Of a stretch of 64,000 bases of DNA, positions 39,379 to 48,219 are shown piece by piece. The position numbers and the translations under genes were made by a program. The notes beneath the pieces were generated by a model. That model was given only the letters and a program-made list of their open reading frames with translations. It ran no database searches and was not told where the DNA came from. Origin of the DNA: CAXBCP01 sp047638395 (GTDB lineage Bacteria; Pseudomonadota; Alphaproteobacteria; MPNO01; UBA830); assembly GCA_047638395.1 (NCBI GenBank), contig JBLIMV010000010.1, forward strand, positions 1 to 64,000, in the 5' to 3' direction. Positions within the stretch are counted from its first letter, which is position 1; every line of letters starts with the position of its first letter.

Positions 39379-42129
39379 ATGGCGCCTAAGATCAAAGACA
39401 GAAAGAAAGTTCCGGTTTACTGCTATCAGTGTGTTGCAGGTCCGGATTTGATGCGTGTCGAGGTCGAAGACGGCGTCGCAACGCGGATCGAATCCAATTA
39501 CAACATCACCGACAAACACCCCGGCGGCGGTCGGGTCTGCGTCAAGGCCTATGGCCTGATCCAGAAGACTTATAATCCAAACCGCGTCACGTCGCCGATG
39601 AAGCGCACGAACCCCAAAAAGGGCCGCCACGAGGATCCGGGCTTTGAGCCCATCTCCTGGGAGGAGGCGCTCGACACTGTCGCCGCAAAAATGCGCGACA
39701 TGCGGTCCCGCGACGTAAAAGATGAAAGCGGTTACCCGCGCCTTGCCGTATCGTTCGGTGGTGGCGGTACGCCCACGCAATACATGGGAACCTTCCCTGC
39801 CTTCCTCGCCGCCTGGGGTCCGCTCGATATGGGATTTGGCGGCGGGCAGGGGGTGAAGTGCTACCATTCCGAACATCTCTATGGGGAGCTGTGGCACCGC
39901 GCGTTTATCGTTTCGCCGGACACGCCTTACTGCAACTACGTCATCAATTGCGGCAATAATGTCGAAGCCTCGGGCGGGGTCGCCGGGGTGTGGCGCCAGG
40001 CCGACGCACGTGTTCGGGGGCTGAAACGGGTACAGGTCGAACCGCATCTGTCGATCACCGGCGCGCTTTCAGCGGAATGGATTCCGATCAAGCCCAAGAC
40101 CGATGCTGCCTTTCTGTTTGCGTTGATCCACCGCATGATTGTCGAGCGCGACTGGAACGAAACCTGCGATGTCCGCGCCCTCAAAGAAGACACGACCTCG
40201 CCCTATCTGATCGGGCCGAACGGTTATTACATGCGCGATCCCGAGACGCGAAAACCGCTGATCGGCGATCTGTCCGATGGCACGATAAAGCCGTGGGATG
40301 CCGAGATTGGCGATGCCGCCCTTGAAGGCACTTATTCAGTTTCGGGCATTGAGGACGGTGCTGACGGGCAGGTCTGGGAGCATGACGGCGTCGACGCGCA
40401 ACCGGCGTTTCAGCTCCTGCTTGACCATATGAAGCAGTTCGACCCCGAATGGGCCGAAGGAGAATGCGATGTGCCCGCGGCAAAAATCCGCCAGGTCGCC
40501 GACGAATACGTCGCCCATGCCTGTATCGGCGAGACGATCGAAATCGAAGGCGTCGAAATGCCGTTCCGCCCTGTCGCGGTGATGCTTGGCAAAGGCGTCA
40601 ACAATGGCTGGGGCGGCTATCAGACCTGCTGGGCCAGAACGCTTCTGGCATCGCTTGTCGGCGCGCTTGAGGTGCCGGGCGGCACGCTGGGCACGGCGGT
40701 GAAACTGAACCGGCCCGCCGATAATCGCCTCAAGACGGTGCGGCCGACCAATGACGGCGTCATGGACTATCCGTTCAATGAAACGTCCAAGGATGAATGG
40801 CTCGCCGATCCGCATATCCGCAACGCTTATAAAACGCTCGTGCCGATGGCAGCGGATTCCGCGTGGTCGCCGGCCTTGGGCCCGGCCCATTTGCCGTGGC
40901 TGTTCCAGAAGAAACAGCCATCGAACTGGCCGAAGCAGACCAAGCCCGAAATGTGGATCAACTACCGGACCAATCCGGCAATTTCATCGTGGAATGCGCC
41001 TGAAGTGGCCGAGCGGATCGCTGAATTCCCGTTCACGGTGTCGTTCGCCTATACGCGCGACGAAACCAATCACATGGCCGACATTATCCTGCCGGATTGT
41101 ACGGACCTTGAGAGTCTGCAACTGATCCAGATCGGCTCGACCAAGTTTACCGAACAGTTCTGGAAACATCAGGGCTGGGCAATCCGTCAGCCCGCGGTCC
41201 TGCCGCAGGTCGATGCAATGGATATGACAGATATCGCAACAGCCCTGGCCGACCGGGTAGGCCTGCTTGAAGAATATAACGCGGCGATCAACCGTGGTGC
41301 TGCCGGCGCCCGGCTGCAGGATCGTGACGGCGCGTATGATTACGGGCTTGATCCTGCTGTGCCGCATCAGCGCGAGGAAATCTGGGATGCGGTCTGCAAG
41401 GCTGCGAGCCATTCGCTGAGCGACGGCGAGGAAGTCCGCGATCTGGACTGGTTTGCCGAGAACGGTTTTATGCTGAAACCGTTCCCGCAGCTTCAATGGT
41501 ATCTCTATCCAAAGATGAAGGAAGAGAAACTGCGCTTCGAGATGCCCTATCAGGAGCGTATCAAGCGTCATGGTGAACAGCTCGCCAACCGCCTGCACGA
41601 GATCGGCGTCGACTGGTGGGAAAAGCAGTTGGATGAATACGAGCCGCTGCCGTCCTACGAGCCGTTCCCTGATATCTGGACCGAACACATCAAGGAATCC
41701 GGGGGTGATCCGGACGATTATCCGTTCTTCGCGCTGACCGCACGGTCAATGCAGTATTCCTGGGGAGCCAATGTCGGCATCCCGCTGATCAACGAGGTCG
41801 CAAATAATATCTCTGGCCATAAGGGCGTGATCATCAACCGGACGCGTGCGAAGGAACTGGGCATTGCTGAAGGTGATAAAGTGGAAATCTCATCCGTGAC
41901 CGGCGCGACGCAGGGCCACGCGGTCCTTCGTGAAGGCATCCGCCCCGACACCGTCCTGATGATCGGCCAGTTCGACCACTGGGCGACGCCTTACGCAAAG
42001 GATCTGAATTTGCCGAGCCTGAATTCCGTGACCTCTCTGTCACTGTCGTTGACTGATTCCACGGGCTCCAGCGCCGATCTCGCGATGATCAAAATCCGAA
42101 AAATTGACGGCGAAGGGCGCGCAGTATGA
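39379..42129 (+). CDS. Molybdopterin oxidoreductase, DMSO reductase family, large subunit
   Basis: 916 aa, no twin-arginine signal, so the subunit probably stays cytoplasmic. N-terminal cluster region: Cys15 and Cys18 (CYQCVAGPD), then Cys54 (GGGRVCVKAYG); the usual third cysteine is missing and Asp23 is nearby. MPT-binding domains follow (ISWEEALDTVAAKMRDM; SFGGGGTPTQYMGTF; CGNNVEASGGVAGVW), then the C-terminal dinucleotide domain (TARSMQYSWGANVGIPLINE). The FeS/membrane-subunit gene overlaps by 4 bp. Relatives include DMSO, tetrathionate and phenylacetyl-CoA (PadB) oxidoreductases; the enoyl-CoA hydratase nearby makes an acyl-CoA or aromatic substrate possible. Confidence 0.92.
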   Translation: MAPKIKDRKKVPVYCYQCVAGPDLMRVEVEDGVATRIESNYNITDKHPGGGRVCVKAYGLIQKTYNPNRVTSPMKRTNPKKGRHEDPGFEPISWEEALDTVAAKMRDMRSRDVKDESGYPRLAVSFGGGGTPTQYMGTFPAFLAAWGPLDMGFGGGQGVKCYHSEHLYGELWHRAFIVSPDTPYCNYVINCGNNVEASGGVAGVWRQADARVRGLKRVQVEPHLSITGALSAEWIPIKPKTDAAFLFALIHRMIVERDWNETCDVRALKEDTTSPYLIGPNGYYMRDPETRKPLIGDLSDGTIKPWDAEIGDAALEGTYSVSGIEDGADGQVWEHDGVDAQPAFQLLLDHMKQFDPEWAEGECDVPAAKIRQVADEYVAHACIGETIEIEGVEMPFRPVAVMLGKGVNNGWGGYQTCWARTLLASLVGALEVPGGTLGTAVKLNRPADNRLKTVRPTNDGVMDYPFNETSKDEWLADPHIRNAYKTLVPMAADSAWSPALGPAHLPWLFQKKQPSNWPKQTKPEMWINYRTNPAISSWNAPEVAERIAEFPFTVSFAYTRDETNHMADIILPDCTDLESLQLIQIGSTKFTEQFWKHQGWAIRQPAVLPQVDAMDMTDIATALADRVGLLEEYNAAINRGAAGARLQDRDGAYDYGLDPAVPHQREEIWDAVCKAASHSLSDGEEVRDLDWFAENGFMLKPFPQLQWYLYPKMKEEKLRFEMPYQERIKRHGEQLANRLHEIGVDWWEKQLDEYEPLPSYEPFPDIWTEHIKESGGDPDDYPFFALTARSMQYSWGANVGIPLINEVANNISGHKGVIINRTRAKELGIAEGDKVEISSVTGATQGHAVLREGIRPDTVLMIGQFDHWATPYAKDLNLPSLNSVTSLSLSLTDSTGSSADLAMIKIRKIDGEGRAV

Positions 42130-43742
42130 CCCCCGACGGAGGCAAACCCGACACACCGCGCTATGGGATGGTCGTCGACCTGAACCGATGCGTCGGTTGT
42201 CAGACCTGCACGATCGCCTGCAAGCACGCCAACGACACGCCGCCCGGCGTCCAATGGCGCAAGGTGCTTGATGTCGAGCGCGGCACGTTCCCCGATGTCG
42301 AACGCCTGTTTATGGTTGTTGGCTGCCAGCATTGCGCGGAGCCTCCCTGCGTGCCGGTCTGCCCGACCGGGGCAACGGCGCAGCGGGCCGACGGTCTGGT
42401 GACGATGAAATACGATACCTGCATCGGCTGTGGGTATTGTGCGGTGTCGTGCCCCTACCAGGCGCGAACCATCGGCCATGGCGAGGACTGGTATTACGGT
42501 GAAGAGACCAAGCAGGAAGCGCATGTCTTTCATGACGAGCGCGTCGGGGTCGCCACCAAATGCACGTTCTGCGTCGAGCGGATCGATGAGGCGAAGGAAG
42601 AGGGGATGACGCCCGGCGTCGACCTGGAATATTCGCCGGCCTGTTCATCGTCCTGTATCGCGAGCGCCCTGCATTTTGGCGACTTCAACGACCCCGACAG
42701 CAATGTCTCGAAGCTGGCCGACGAAAACAGCTTCTTCCAGATGCACGAGGAGCTCGGCACCGACCCGCAGATCAAATACCTGTATGAGGTGCCGAACACG
42801 ATGCCGGGTCGCGACCCGGAACCTGAAGATACCGAAGACGAGACGATGAGCGACCCGGCGAACCCGCTGGTTGGCGAGCGTCAGACGTATTGGGATTACC
42901 GCGCTGCGATGAACTTTACGCTGGGCGGTATGTCGTCCGGCCTGGTCGTCATGGCGACGATTGCGCATTTCATGTCCGGGCTGTCCTCCGAAGCGCTGAT
43001 TTATCTGAACGTCGCCGCCGGCGTCGGCATGGGCGTCGGGCTGCTGTTCGTCTTTATGGAGATCGGCCGGAAGATGCGCTTCTGGCGCGCGCTGATGCGG
43101 CCGCAATCTTCGTGGATGACGCGGGAGATATACGCAGTCGCCGTGTTTTACCCGGCATTGCTGGCGGACCTGATCTGGCCCGGTCCCATACTGCATCTGG
43201 TCGTTGCCCTGTCTGCGCTGACGTTCCTGTATTGTCAGGCGCGTATACTGCATGCCGCCAAAGGGATACCTGCCTGGCGAGTGGGCTTGATGCCGACCAT
43301 GCTGGTGATGACCGGCCTGCTCGAAGGTGTCGGTCTGCTCGGTATTGCGAGTGGCCTTGCCTCGTGGCGATTTGAGGCGTCGATGCTCTTCATTTCTACC
43401 TGGGGCGCATTCCTGGCTCTTGCGAATATGCTGATCTGGCAGCGCTATTATGCGTTCGCAAAGCGGGACGGTGTGCCGCCTCTGGCCCGGGCGGAACTGC
43501 AGAAATTGACCCCCGCTCTGCGCCTGATTGGCCATATTACGCCGCTGGTGTTGTTTGCGCTGGCCGCGGCATTCAGTGAATCGTTGCTTGCCATTGCGGG
43601 TGTTGCTGCTGTTACCGGCGGGATAATGTGGAAGTTCACGGTGATCACCCGAGCCTGCCATCAGCAGGGATTCGCGATGCCGAAAATGCCGCAACGCGGA
43701 TCTGGCGATCGCGCGGCCCCGGCCCGCCTCGGCGGTCTGTAA
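42126..43742 (+). CDS. Fused 4Fe-4S (DmsB-like) and membrane-anchor (DmsC-like) subunit
   Basis: 538 aa. Residues about 10-215 are a four-cluster ferredoxin domain: CVGCQTCTIACKH, CQHCAEPPCVPVCPTG, CIGCGYCAVSCPY and CTFC...CSSSC. A linker rich in acidic residues (GRDPEPEDTEDETM) joins about eight hydrophobic helices (AAMNFTLGGMSSGLVVMATI; LHLVVALSALTFLYCQARIL; LIGHITPLVLFALAAAFS) of the quinol-oxidising NrfD/DmsC anchor type. The usual two genes are one here. It takes electrons between the catalytic subunit and the quinone pool in the inner membrane. ATG overlaps the preceding stop. Confidence 0.92.
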   Translation: MTPDGGKPDTPRYGMVVDLNRCVGCQTCTIACKHANDTPPGVQWRKVLDVERGTFPDVERLFMVVGCQHCAEPPCVPVCPTGATAQRADGLVTMKYDTCIGCGYCAVSCPYQARTIGHGEDWYYGEETKQEAHVFHDERVGVATKCTFCVERIDEAKEEGMTPGVDLEYSPACSSSCIASALHFGDFNDPDSNVSKLADENSFFQMHEELGTDPQIKYLYEVPNTMPGRDPEPEDTEDETMSDPANPLVGERQTYWDYRAAMNFTLGGMSSGLVVMATIAHFMSGLSSEALIYLNVAAGVGMGVGLLFVFMEIGRKMRFWRALMRPQSSWMTREIYAVAVFYPALLADLIWPGPILHLVVALSALTFLYCQARILHAAKGIPAWRVGLMPTMLVMTGLLEGVGLLGIASGLASWRFEASMLFISTWGAFLALANMLIWQRYYAFAKRDGVPPLARAELQKLTPALRLIGHITPLVLFALAAAFSESLLAIAGVAAVTGGIMWKFTVITRACHQQGFAMPKMPQRGSGDRAAPARLGGL

Positions 43743-43757
43743 AAAAGACCGGTCAGT

Positions 43758-44543
43758 ATGTCCGCCATGCACACGCCACCGGATATTGCCGCGATCAGGG
43801 CATCGCTTCATCTCCTGGCAGGGCAGGTACTGACGCCGGATGTGCAGGTAGAAATCGCCAAGGTGGCCAAAATTGTCACGCGTTTAGAGACCAAAGGTGA
43901 CGAGACCGCCAATGCCGATCTTGCCCTGATCGTTGGCGCGCTGCAGGCAGATACGCCCAACCTCATTCTTGCGCGGGAACTGCGCTATGCGATCAAGATG
44001 CGCACGGGTGCCTTCAGCAACGCCCGGACCACCTGGTTTATGCGACTCACTGGCGGGTCGCCGACGGCCATCATTGTCACTGGGCTCATTGCGTCCTTCG
44101 TCACCTGGGTGGTGATCGGGCCGGCGTGGTTATGGCTGTTCGAGGATTTCGAAAGCCGGTCGCTGACCTATTTTCCGCTGAATGAACTGACGACGGTCGT
44201 CATCGCGGCTCTGTTGGGCGCGATGGTGAGTATCATGATCCGCCTTCGGGACCTGGCCGAACCTGATGATTTCAACCCGCGGATGCTTCTTCTGTCGGCT
44301 TATTTCAAGCCGTTTATCGGCGTCATCGTCGCCATCTTCGCCTATGCAGCGCTGAAAAGCGGGATCGTTTCGTCGTCCTTCCTGACCAGCGCCTCGAGCC
44401 CCGAGATGCAGAACGGCATTTACTGGGTCGTCTCGTTTATCTGCGGCTTCAGCGAACGTTTTGCGATCGGGCTTGTTGGCAATATTGAAAAGCGGATCGA
44501 CGGAGGCGTCGCCGATCATGACGGTGGTAAGGACATCAAATGA
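43758..44543 (+). CDS. Hypothetical membrane protein with about four helices
   Basis: 261 aa. A soluble N-terminal part of about 100 residues (helical; VEIAKVAKIVTRLETKGDE) precedes hydrophobic segments near 108-128 (AIIVTGLIASFVTWVVIGPA), 148-165 (TVVIAALLGAMVSIMI), 188-208 (FKPFIGVIVAIFAYAALKSG) and 225-245 (IYWVVSFICGFSERFAIG). No family recognised. It lies 15 bp after the FeS/anchor gene, and its stop overlaps the enoyl-CoA hydratase start (ATGA), so it is in the molybdoenzyme operon and may serve in assembly or signalling. Confidence 0.75.
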   Translation: MSAMHTPPDIAAIRASLHLLAGQVLTPDVQVEIAKVAKIVTRLETKGDETANADLALIVGALQADTPNLILARELRYAIKMRTGAFSNARTTWFMRLTGGSPTAIIVTGLIASFVTWVVIGPAWLWLFEDFESRSLTYFPLNELTTVVIAALLGAMVSIMIRLRDLAEPDDFNPRMLLLSAYFKPFIGVIVAIFAYAALKSGIVSSSFLTSASSPEMQNGIYWVVSFICGFSERFAIGLVGNIEKRIDGGVADHDGGKDIK

Positions 44544-45394
44544 AATACCGTTTTATCGACTGGCAGGAATTCGAAGCTCCCGGCGCGACGGATGGCGAGA
44601 GTGTTGGCGTCCTGACGCTCAATCGGCCCGACCGCAAGAATGCGCTGGGACCGCGCATGGCGATGGAACTGGACACCATCTTCGATGAGATACGGCACAA
44701 GAAGGTCCGTGTCGTCGTTATCACCGGGGCGGGGGAGACGTTCTGTTCGGGGGGCGATCTGAAGGAAGAAACCCTGCCGCTGGAGCGTGAGGAAGATGAT
44801 CTGGGCATTCGCGGCGAATACGGCGAACTGGCGCAGTGGATGATCAACGATCATTTCCATGTCATTGCCCAGCGGGCGCTGCGCAAGCTGGAAGAACTCC
44901 CGCAGCCGGTGATCGCGGCAATTGACGGCGCTGCCGTCGGTGCCGGGTTCGAGATGACGCTGGCCTGCGACCTGCGCATTATGACCGAGCGCGCCGTTGT
45001 GTCTGAAATTGCGGTGCCGGCGGGCTTCGTGTCGGAATGGAGTTGTCCGCGGAACCTTCCGAAACTGGTGGGTCTGACACTGGCTAACGAGCTGATCCTC
45101 ACCGGGCGTTTTGTCGGTGCGGCGGAGGCCAAGGATATCGGCCTGGTCAACCGTGTCGTCGCGCCGGAAAACCTGATGGACGAGGCCATGACAATGGCCA
45201 GCCAGATTGCCCGTATGCCGTATCTCGGCGTGCGTTACGCAAAAGAGCTGATCCAGCTCTATAATCAGGACAACCGCACGCCGGAAAACTATAAGGCCGA
45301 GCTCGACCGCGTGATGGAGATTATCCGCACCGAGGATTCCGCCGAAGGTATTCGCGCACTTCTCGAACGCCGCCCGGCGCGCTGGGCTGAATAA
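44540..45394 (+). CDS. Enoyl-CoA hydratase/isomerase (crotonase) family protein
   Basis: 284 aa. Crotonase fold: GVLTLNRPDRKNALGPRM at the start, first oxyanion-hole segment TGAGETFCSGGDLKEE, second AAIDGAAVGAGFEMTLACDL, then VPAGFVSEWSCPRNLPKLVG and TGRFVGAAEAKDIGLVNRVV. The glutamate pair of typical hydratases is not obvious, so isomerase, dehalogenase or lyase activity is possible. Last gene of the molybdoenzyme operon, 4-bp overlap with the membrane protein. It converges with the PhoX-family gene across a hairpin. Confidence 0.91.
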   Translation: MKYRFIDWQEFEAPGATDGESVGVLTLNRPDRKNALGPRMAMELDTIFDEIRHKKVRVVVITGAGETFCSGGDLKEETLPLEREEDDLGIRGEYGELAQWMINDHFHVIAQRALRKLEELPQPVIAAIDGAAVGAGFEMTLACDLRIMTERAVVSEIAVPAGFVSEWSCPRNLPKLVGLTLANELILTGRFVGAAEAKDIGLVNRVVAPENLMDEAMTMASQIARMPYLGVRYAKELIQLYNQDNRTPENYKAELDRVMEIIRTEDSAEGIRALLERRPARWAE

Positions 45395-45396
45395 AA

Positions 45397-45426
45397 GGGG
45401 CGGAATAGCAGAAGCCGTTCCGCCCC
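45397..45426 (-). terminator. Rho-independent terminator of the PhoX-family gene
   Basis: Perfect 9-bp inverted repeat ggggcggaa / ttccgcccc with a 12-base loop. On the minus strand it is followed directly by TTTTATT, 20 bp past the stop at 45446. On the plus strand no T run follows, so it serves mainly the minus-strand gene while lying just after the enoyl-CoA hydratase stop. Confidence 0.85.
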
Positions 45427-45445
45427 AGGCCGGTATTCCTTAGAG

Positions 45446-47428
45446 TCAGCTGCCGATCACGCCGCCATCCGATTTCGTGATGACGACAACCGACGGACGG
45501 GTCGGCATGTCATCCTTGAAGTCGGGCCAGCGGGTGGACGGATTGGCGAAGGTCGATTTTTTCTCGTCCGCCGGGTGCTGAACGGCACCAAAGAAGGTTT
45601 TGTCGTCCGGCGCGAAGCACGGACCGCACAGCTCGGCTCCGCGCGGGGCGGCAAAGAAGCGCTTCGTCAGCATACGTCCGTCGCCTTCGACATCGGTTGC
45701 CCATACGCCGTCGGCGATACCTGATTTGGGCGCACCGTCCGTGGCGATCCAGAGCCGGCCTTTGGTATCGAACGCACAGTTATCGGGCGTCGACAGCCAG
45801 CCATTCGCCGATACATCGGTGTGGTAGTTCGCCCCGTCGGCGGCATTCGCCGGATTGCCCGCCATCAGCGGGATTTCCCACTTGAAGGTAGAGGCTGCAT
45901 GATCCGCATCCTTGCCCCGGCCCGGCGGGATCATCTCGAGGATATGACCGTGCCTGTTTTTGGCCCGCGGATTGACCGCGTCGATTTGGTCCCTCTTGCG
46001 TTTGGTGTTGTTGGTCAGCATCACGTAGACGGTCCCGGTGACCGGGTTGGGTTCCACGTCTTCGGGACGATCCATCGGCGTTGCCCCCAGCAGATCCGCG
46101 GCATGACGGGTCTCGATCAACACATCGGGCTGGCTGTTGAAACCGTTGGCGGCGGTCAGCGGGCCGGTGCCCCAGATCAGGGGAAGCCAGCTCAGAGTGC
46201 CGTCGGTACTGAATTTTGCCACGAACAGTATGCCGCTATCGAGCAGGGTTGAATTGGCGGCACGGTTGTTCGCATCGTACCGACCGTCGGACACGAATTT
46301 GTAAATATAGTCGAAGCGCTGGTCGTCCCCCGTATAGACGACGACGCGGCCGTCCTTATTGATGACAGTGGTGGCACCTTCGTGTTTGAAGCGGCCAAGC
46401 GCCGTGCGTTTAACCGGTGTCGACGCGGGGTCGTAGGGATCGATTTCGACCATCCAGCCAAAGCGGTTGGGCTCGTTCGGTTCCTTGTCGAGGTTGAACC
46501 GGTCATGATAATCCGCCCAGGAGTAACGGCTCCTGGTTTTCAGCCCGTAGCGTTTGTAATTGCGCGCCTCGGCGGTCTTCGCCGGGTCGCCACCGAAATA
46601 GCCGTGGAAGTTTTCTTCGGCAATCAGCACTGTGCCCCATGGTGTATGCCCGCCGGCGCAGTTGTTGATCGTGCCGATGGCGGCAGTACCCGTGGCGTCG
46701 GCAGCTGTCTTCAGGCGGTCATGTCCGGCGGCAGGGCCGGAAATCTTCATTGGTGTGCCGACATGGATGCGGCGGTTGTACGTACTGTCCCTGACGACTG
46801 CCCAGGCACCGCTCTGTTTCACGATCTCGACGACGCTGTGGCCATGCGCGGCCATTTCGATTTCGGTTTGTGTCTTGGTCAGCTTCTGCTTCCGGGTGAC
46901 GTCCGGGAACATCAGATGCTGGTTGGTGTATTCGTGATTGACGCAGAGCAATCCGCGGTCGCCGTTATTCGATCCGGCGGGCAGGGGCAGAAATCCGATA
47001 TAGTCGCAATTATAGCCGAACTGTTTTGCCTGGGCGGCGGCGGTCTGGTTCATCGGGTCGAATGCCGGCGCGCCCGCCTCGACCGCATCTCCCCAGCGCA
47101 GCAGCACATTGGCGTTATAGCCCTCTGCGACATGATGGGTTGCGTCATAGACATGGGGCGTTTCGGCAAATGTCAGCGACGATTTGCTCCCTGCGGCCAG
47201 CGCCCGCCGGCTGACCATGCTTTGAGCCATCAGTCCGACCGTCGCTGTGCCGGCGAGGCCGACCAGAACGCCGCGGCGCGACAGCCGTGTTTCTGCAATC
47301 TCTGCAAACGGCGTGTTTCCACTGTCGTTCGACGACACGTCATCGTCGTCGTGAATGAATCCGAGTTCTTCGAGAACGTCGGGGTCCTCGGTGAGCAGGG
47401 TATCGCGGGTAATTTGGCGGCTTTGCAT
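45446..47428 (-). CDS. Tat-exported PhoX-family (DUF839) protein
   Basis: 660 aa from the ATG at 47428 (GAGGACG upstream); the frame reaches back to 47662 without another good ribosome site. An acidic N-terminus (EELGFIHDDDDVSS) is followed by a twin-arginine signal, SRRGVLVGLAGTATVGLMAQ, so it is exported folded. The PhoX beta-propeller family shows LLRWGDAV, NCDYIGFLPL, GLLCVNHEYTNQHLMFP, NNCAGGHTPWGTVLIAEENF, ASTPVKRTALGRFKHEGATT and STPDNCAFDTKGRLWIATDG. Ca/Fe-dependent PhoX enzymes release phosphate from esters. Whether the Ca-Fe ligands are all kept was not checked residue by residue. Confidence 0.92.
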   Translation of the reverse strand: MQSRQITRDTLLTEDPDVLEELGFIHDDDDVSSNDSGNTPFAEIAETRLSRRGVLVGLAGTATVGLMAQSMVSRRALAAGSKSSLTFAETPHVYDATHHVAEGYNANVLLRWGDAVEAGAPAFDPMNQTAAAQAKQFGYNCDYIGFLPLPAGSNNGDRGLLCVNHEYTNQHLMFPDVTRKQKLTKTQTEIEMAAHGHSVVEIVKQSGAWAVVRDSTYNRRIHVGTPMKISGPAAGHDRLKTAADATGTAAIGTINNCAGGHTPWGTVLIAEENFHGYFGGDPAKTAEARNYKRYGLKTRSRYSWADYHDRFNLDKEPNEPNRFGWMVEIDPYDPASTPVKRTALGRFKHEGATTVINKDGRVVVYTGDDQRFDYIYKFVSDGRYDANNRAANSTLLDSGILFVAKFSTDGTLSWLPLIWGTGPLTAANGFNSQPDVLIETRHAADLLGATPMDRPEDVEPNPVTGTVYVMLTNNTKRKRDQIDAVNPRAKNRHGHILEMIPPGRGKDADHAASTFKWEIPLMAGNPANAADGANYHTDVSANGWLSTPDNCAFDTKGRLWIATDGAPKSGIADGVWATDVEGDGRMLTKRFFAAPRGAELCGPCFAPDDKTFFGAVQHPADEKKSTFANPSTRWPDFKDDMPTRPSVVVITKSDGGVIGS

Positions 47429-47582
47429 TTTTCGTCCTCGACGGTGGTGTTTCAGGACTTCCGCTTTTGCCATCGCGGATCGGTCGTACGTATGACAGTA
47501 ATCTTTCATTTCAGTGACACGATAGAAATTCGGGGCATAAATTCGCGCGAAACCTGGCCGGAATTCGGGCGATGCCCGGCCG

Positions 47583-48080
47583 CTAGATATTGCCGAACAG
47601 ACCCCTTTGCCGATGCCAGCTTTCAATTCCGGTATCCGGATACTGTTCGAATTTCGCATCATGCGGGGCCGCGTTGAGCGTCACCCACGTGGCCTTATCT
47701 CCCAACATCAGATGGGTCGTTTCAGGGGCTTCAGGCAGGGGCGTATCGATCGCCGAGGCAAACGGATAGATGAAATCCGGCCAGTCCGTTCCATGAACCC
47801 AGAGCGCAGAGCCGCATTTTTTACAGAAATAACGTTTGGCCGGGCTCAGGCCATCGTCCTCGTAGGAATTCCGGTCGTTCCGGGCCGAGCGGTAAACGGA
47901 AAGATTGTCTTCACCGGTGACCTTTAAACTCTCGGCGCGCCCCATAATATTGATGGCATAACCGCCACCGCCACCGGTTTTGCGGCAGATAGAACAATAG
48001 CAGCGGTTATAGGGATACGGTGTGTCGGATCCGAAAGAGAAATGGACCGCGCCGCAATGGCAGGAGCCTTCCAGTTTCAT
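47583..48080 (-). CDS. GFA-family (glutathione-dependent formaldehyde-activating enzyme-like) protein
   Basis: 165 aa. Zinc-binding cysteines in order: GSCHCGAVHF, RCYCSICRKTGGGGG and YFCKKCGSALWV, the classic GFA/CENP-V pattern (CxC, CxxC, CxxC). C-terminal strands with ESWHRQRGL are also typical. The Paracoccus member was first thought to catalyse S-hydroxymethylglutathione formation; the role of most relatives is unknown. It precedes the PhoX-family gene on the minus strand with a gap of 154 bp. Cytoplasmic. Confidence 0.92.
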   Translation of the reverse strand: MKLEGSCHCGAVHFSFGSDTPYPYNRCYCSICRKTGGGGGYAINIMGRAESLKVTGEDNLSVYRSARNDRNSYEDDGLSPAKRYFCKKCGSALWVHGTDWPDFIYPFASAIDTPLPEAPETTHLMLGDKATWVTLNAAPHDAKFEQYPDTGIESWHRQRGLFGNI

Positions 48081-48219
48081 GATGCTCTCCAGTGATATAA
48101 GCCTGAATGATACCAGACGTTCGCGGGACGTTGACGATTCAATTCATCCGATGAGCCGCTAAATAGCGCCTGGTACTTGGCCCCGGTCAAAAAGCAAAAT
48201 AGGGTGGCGACGTAGGCTA

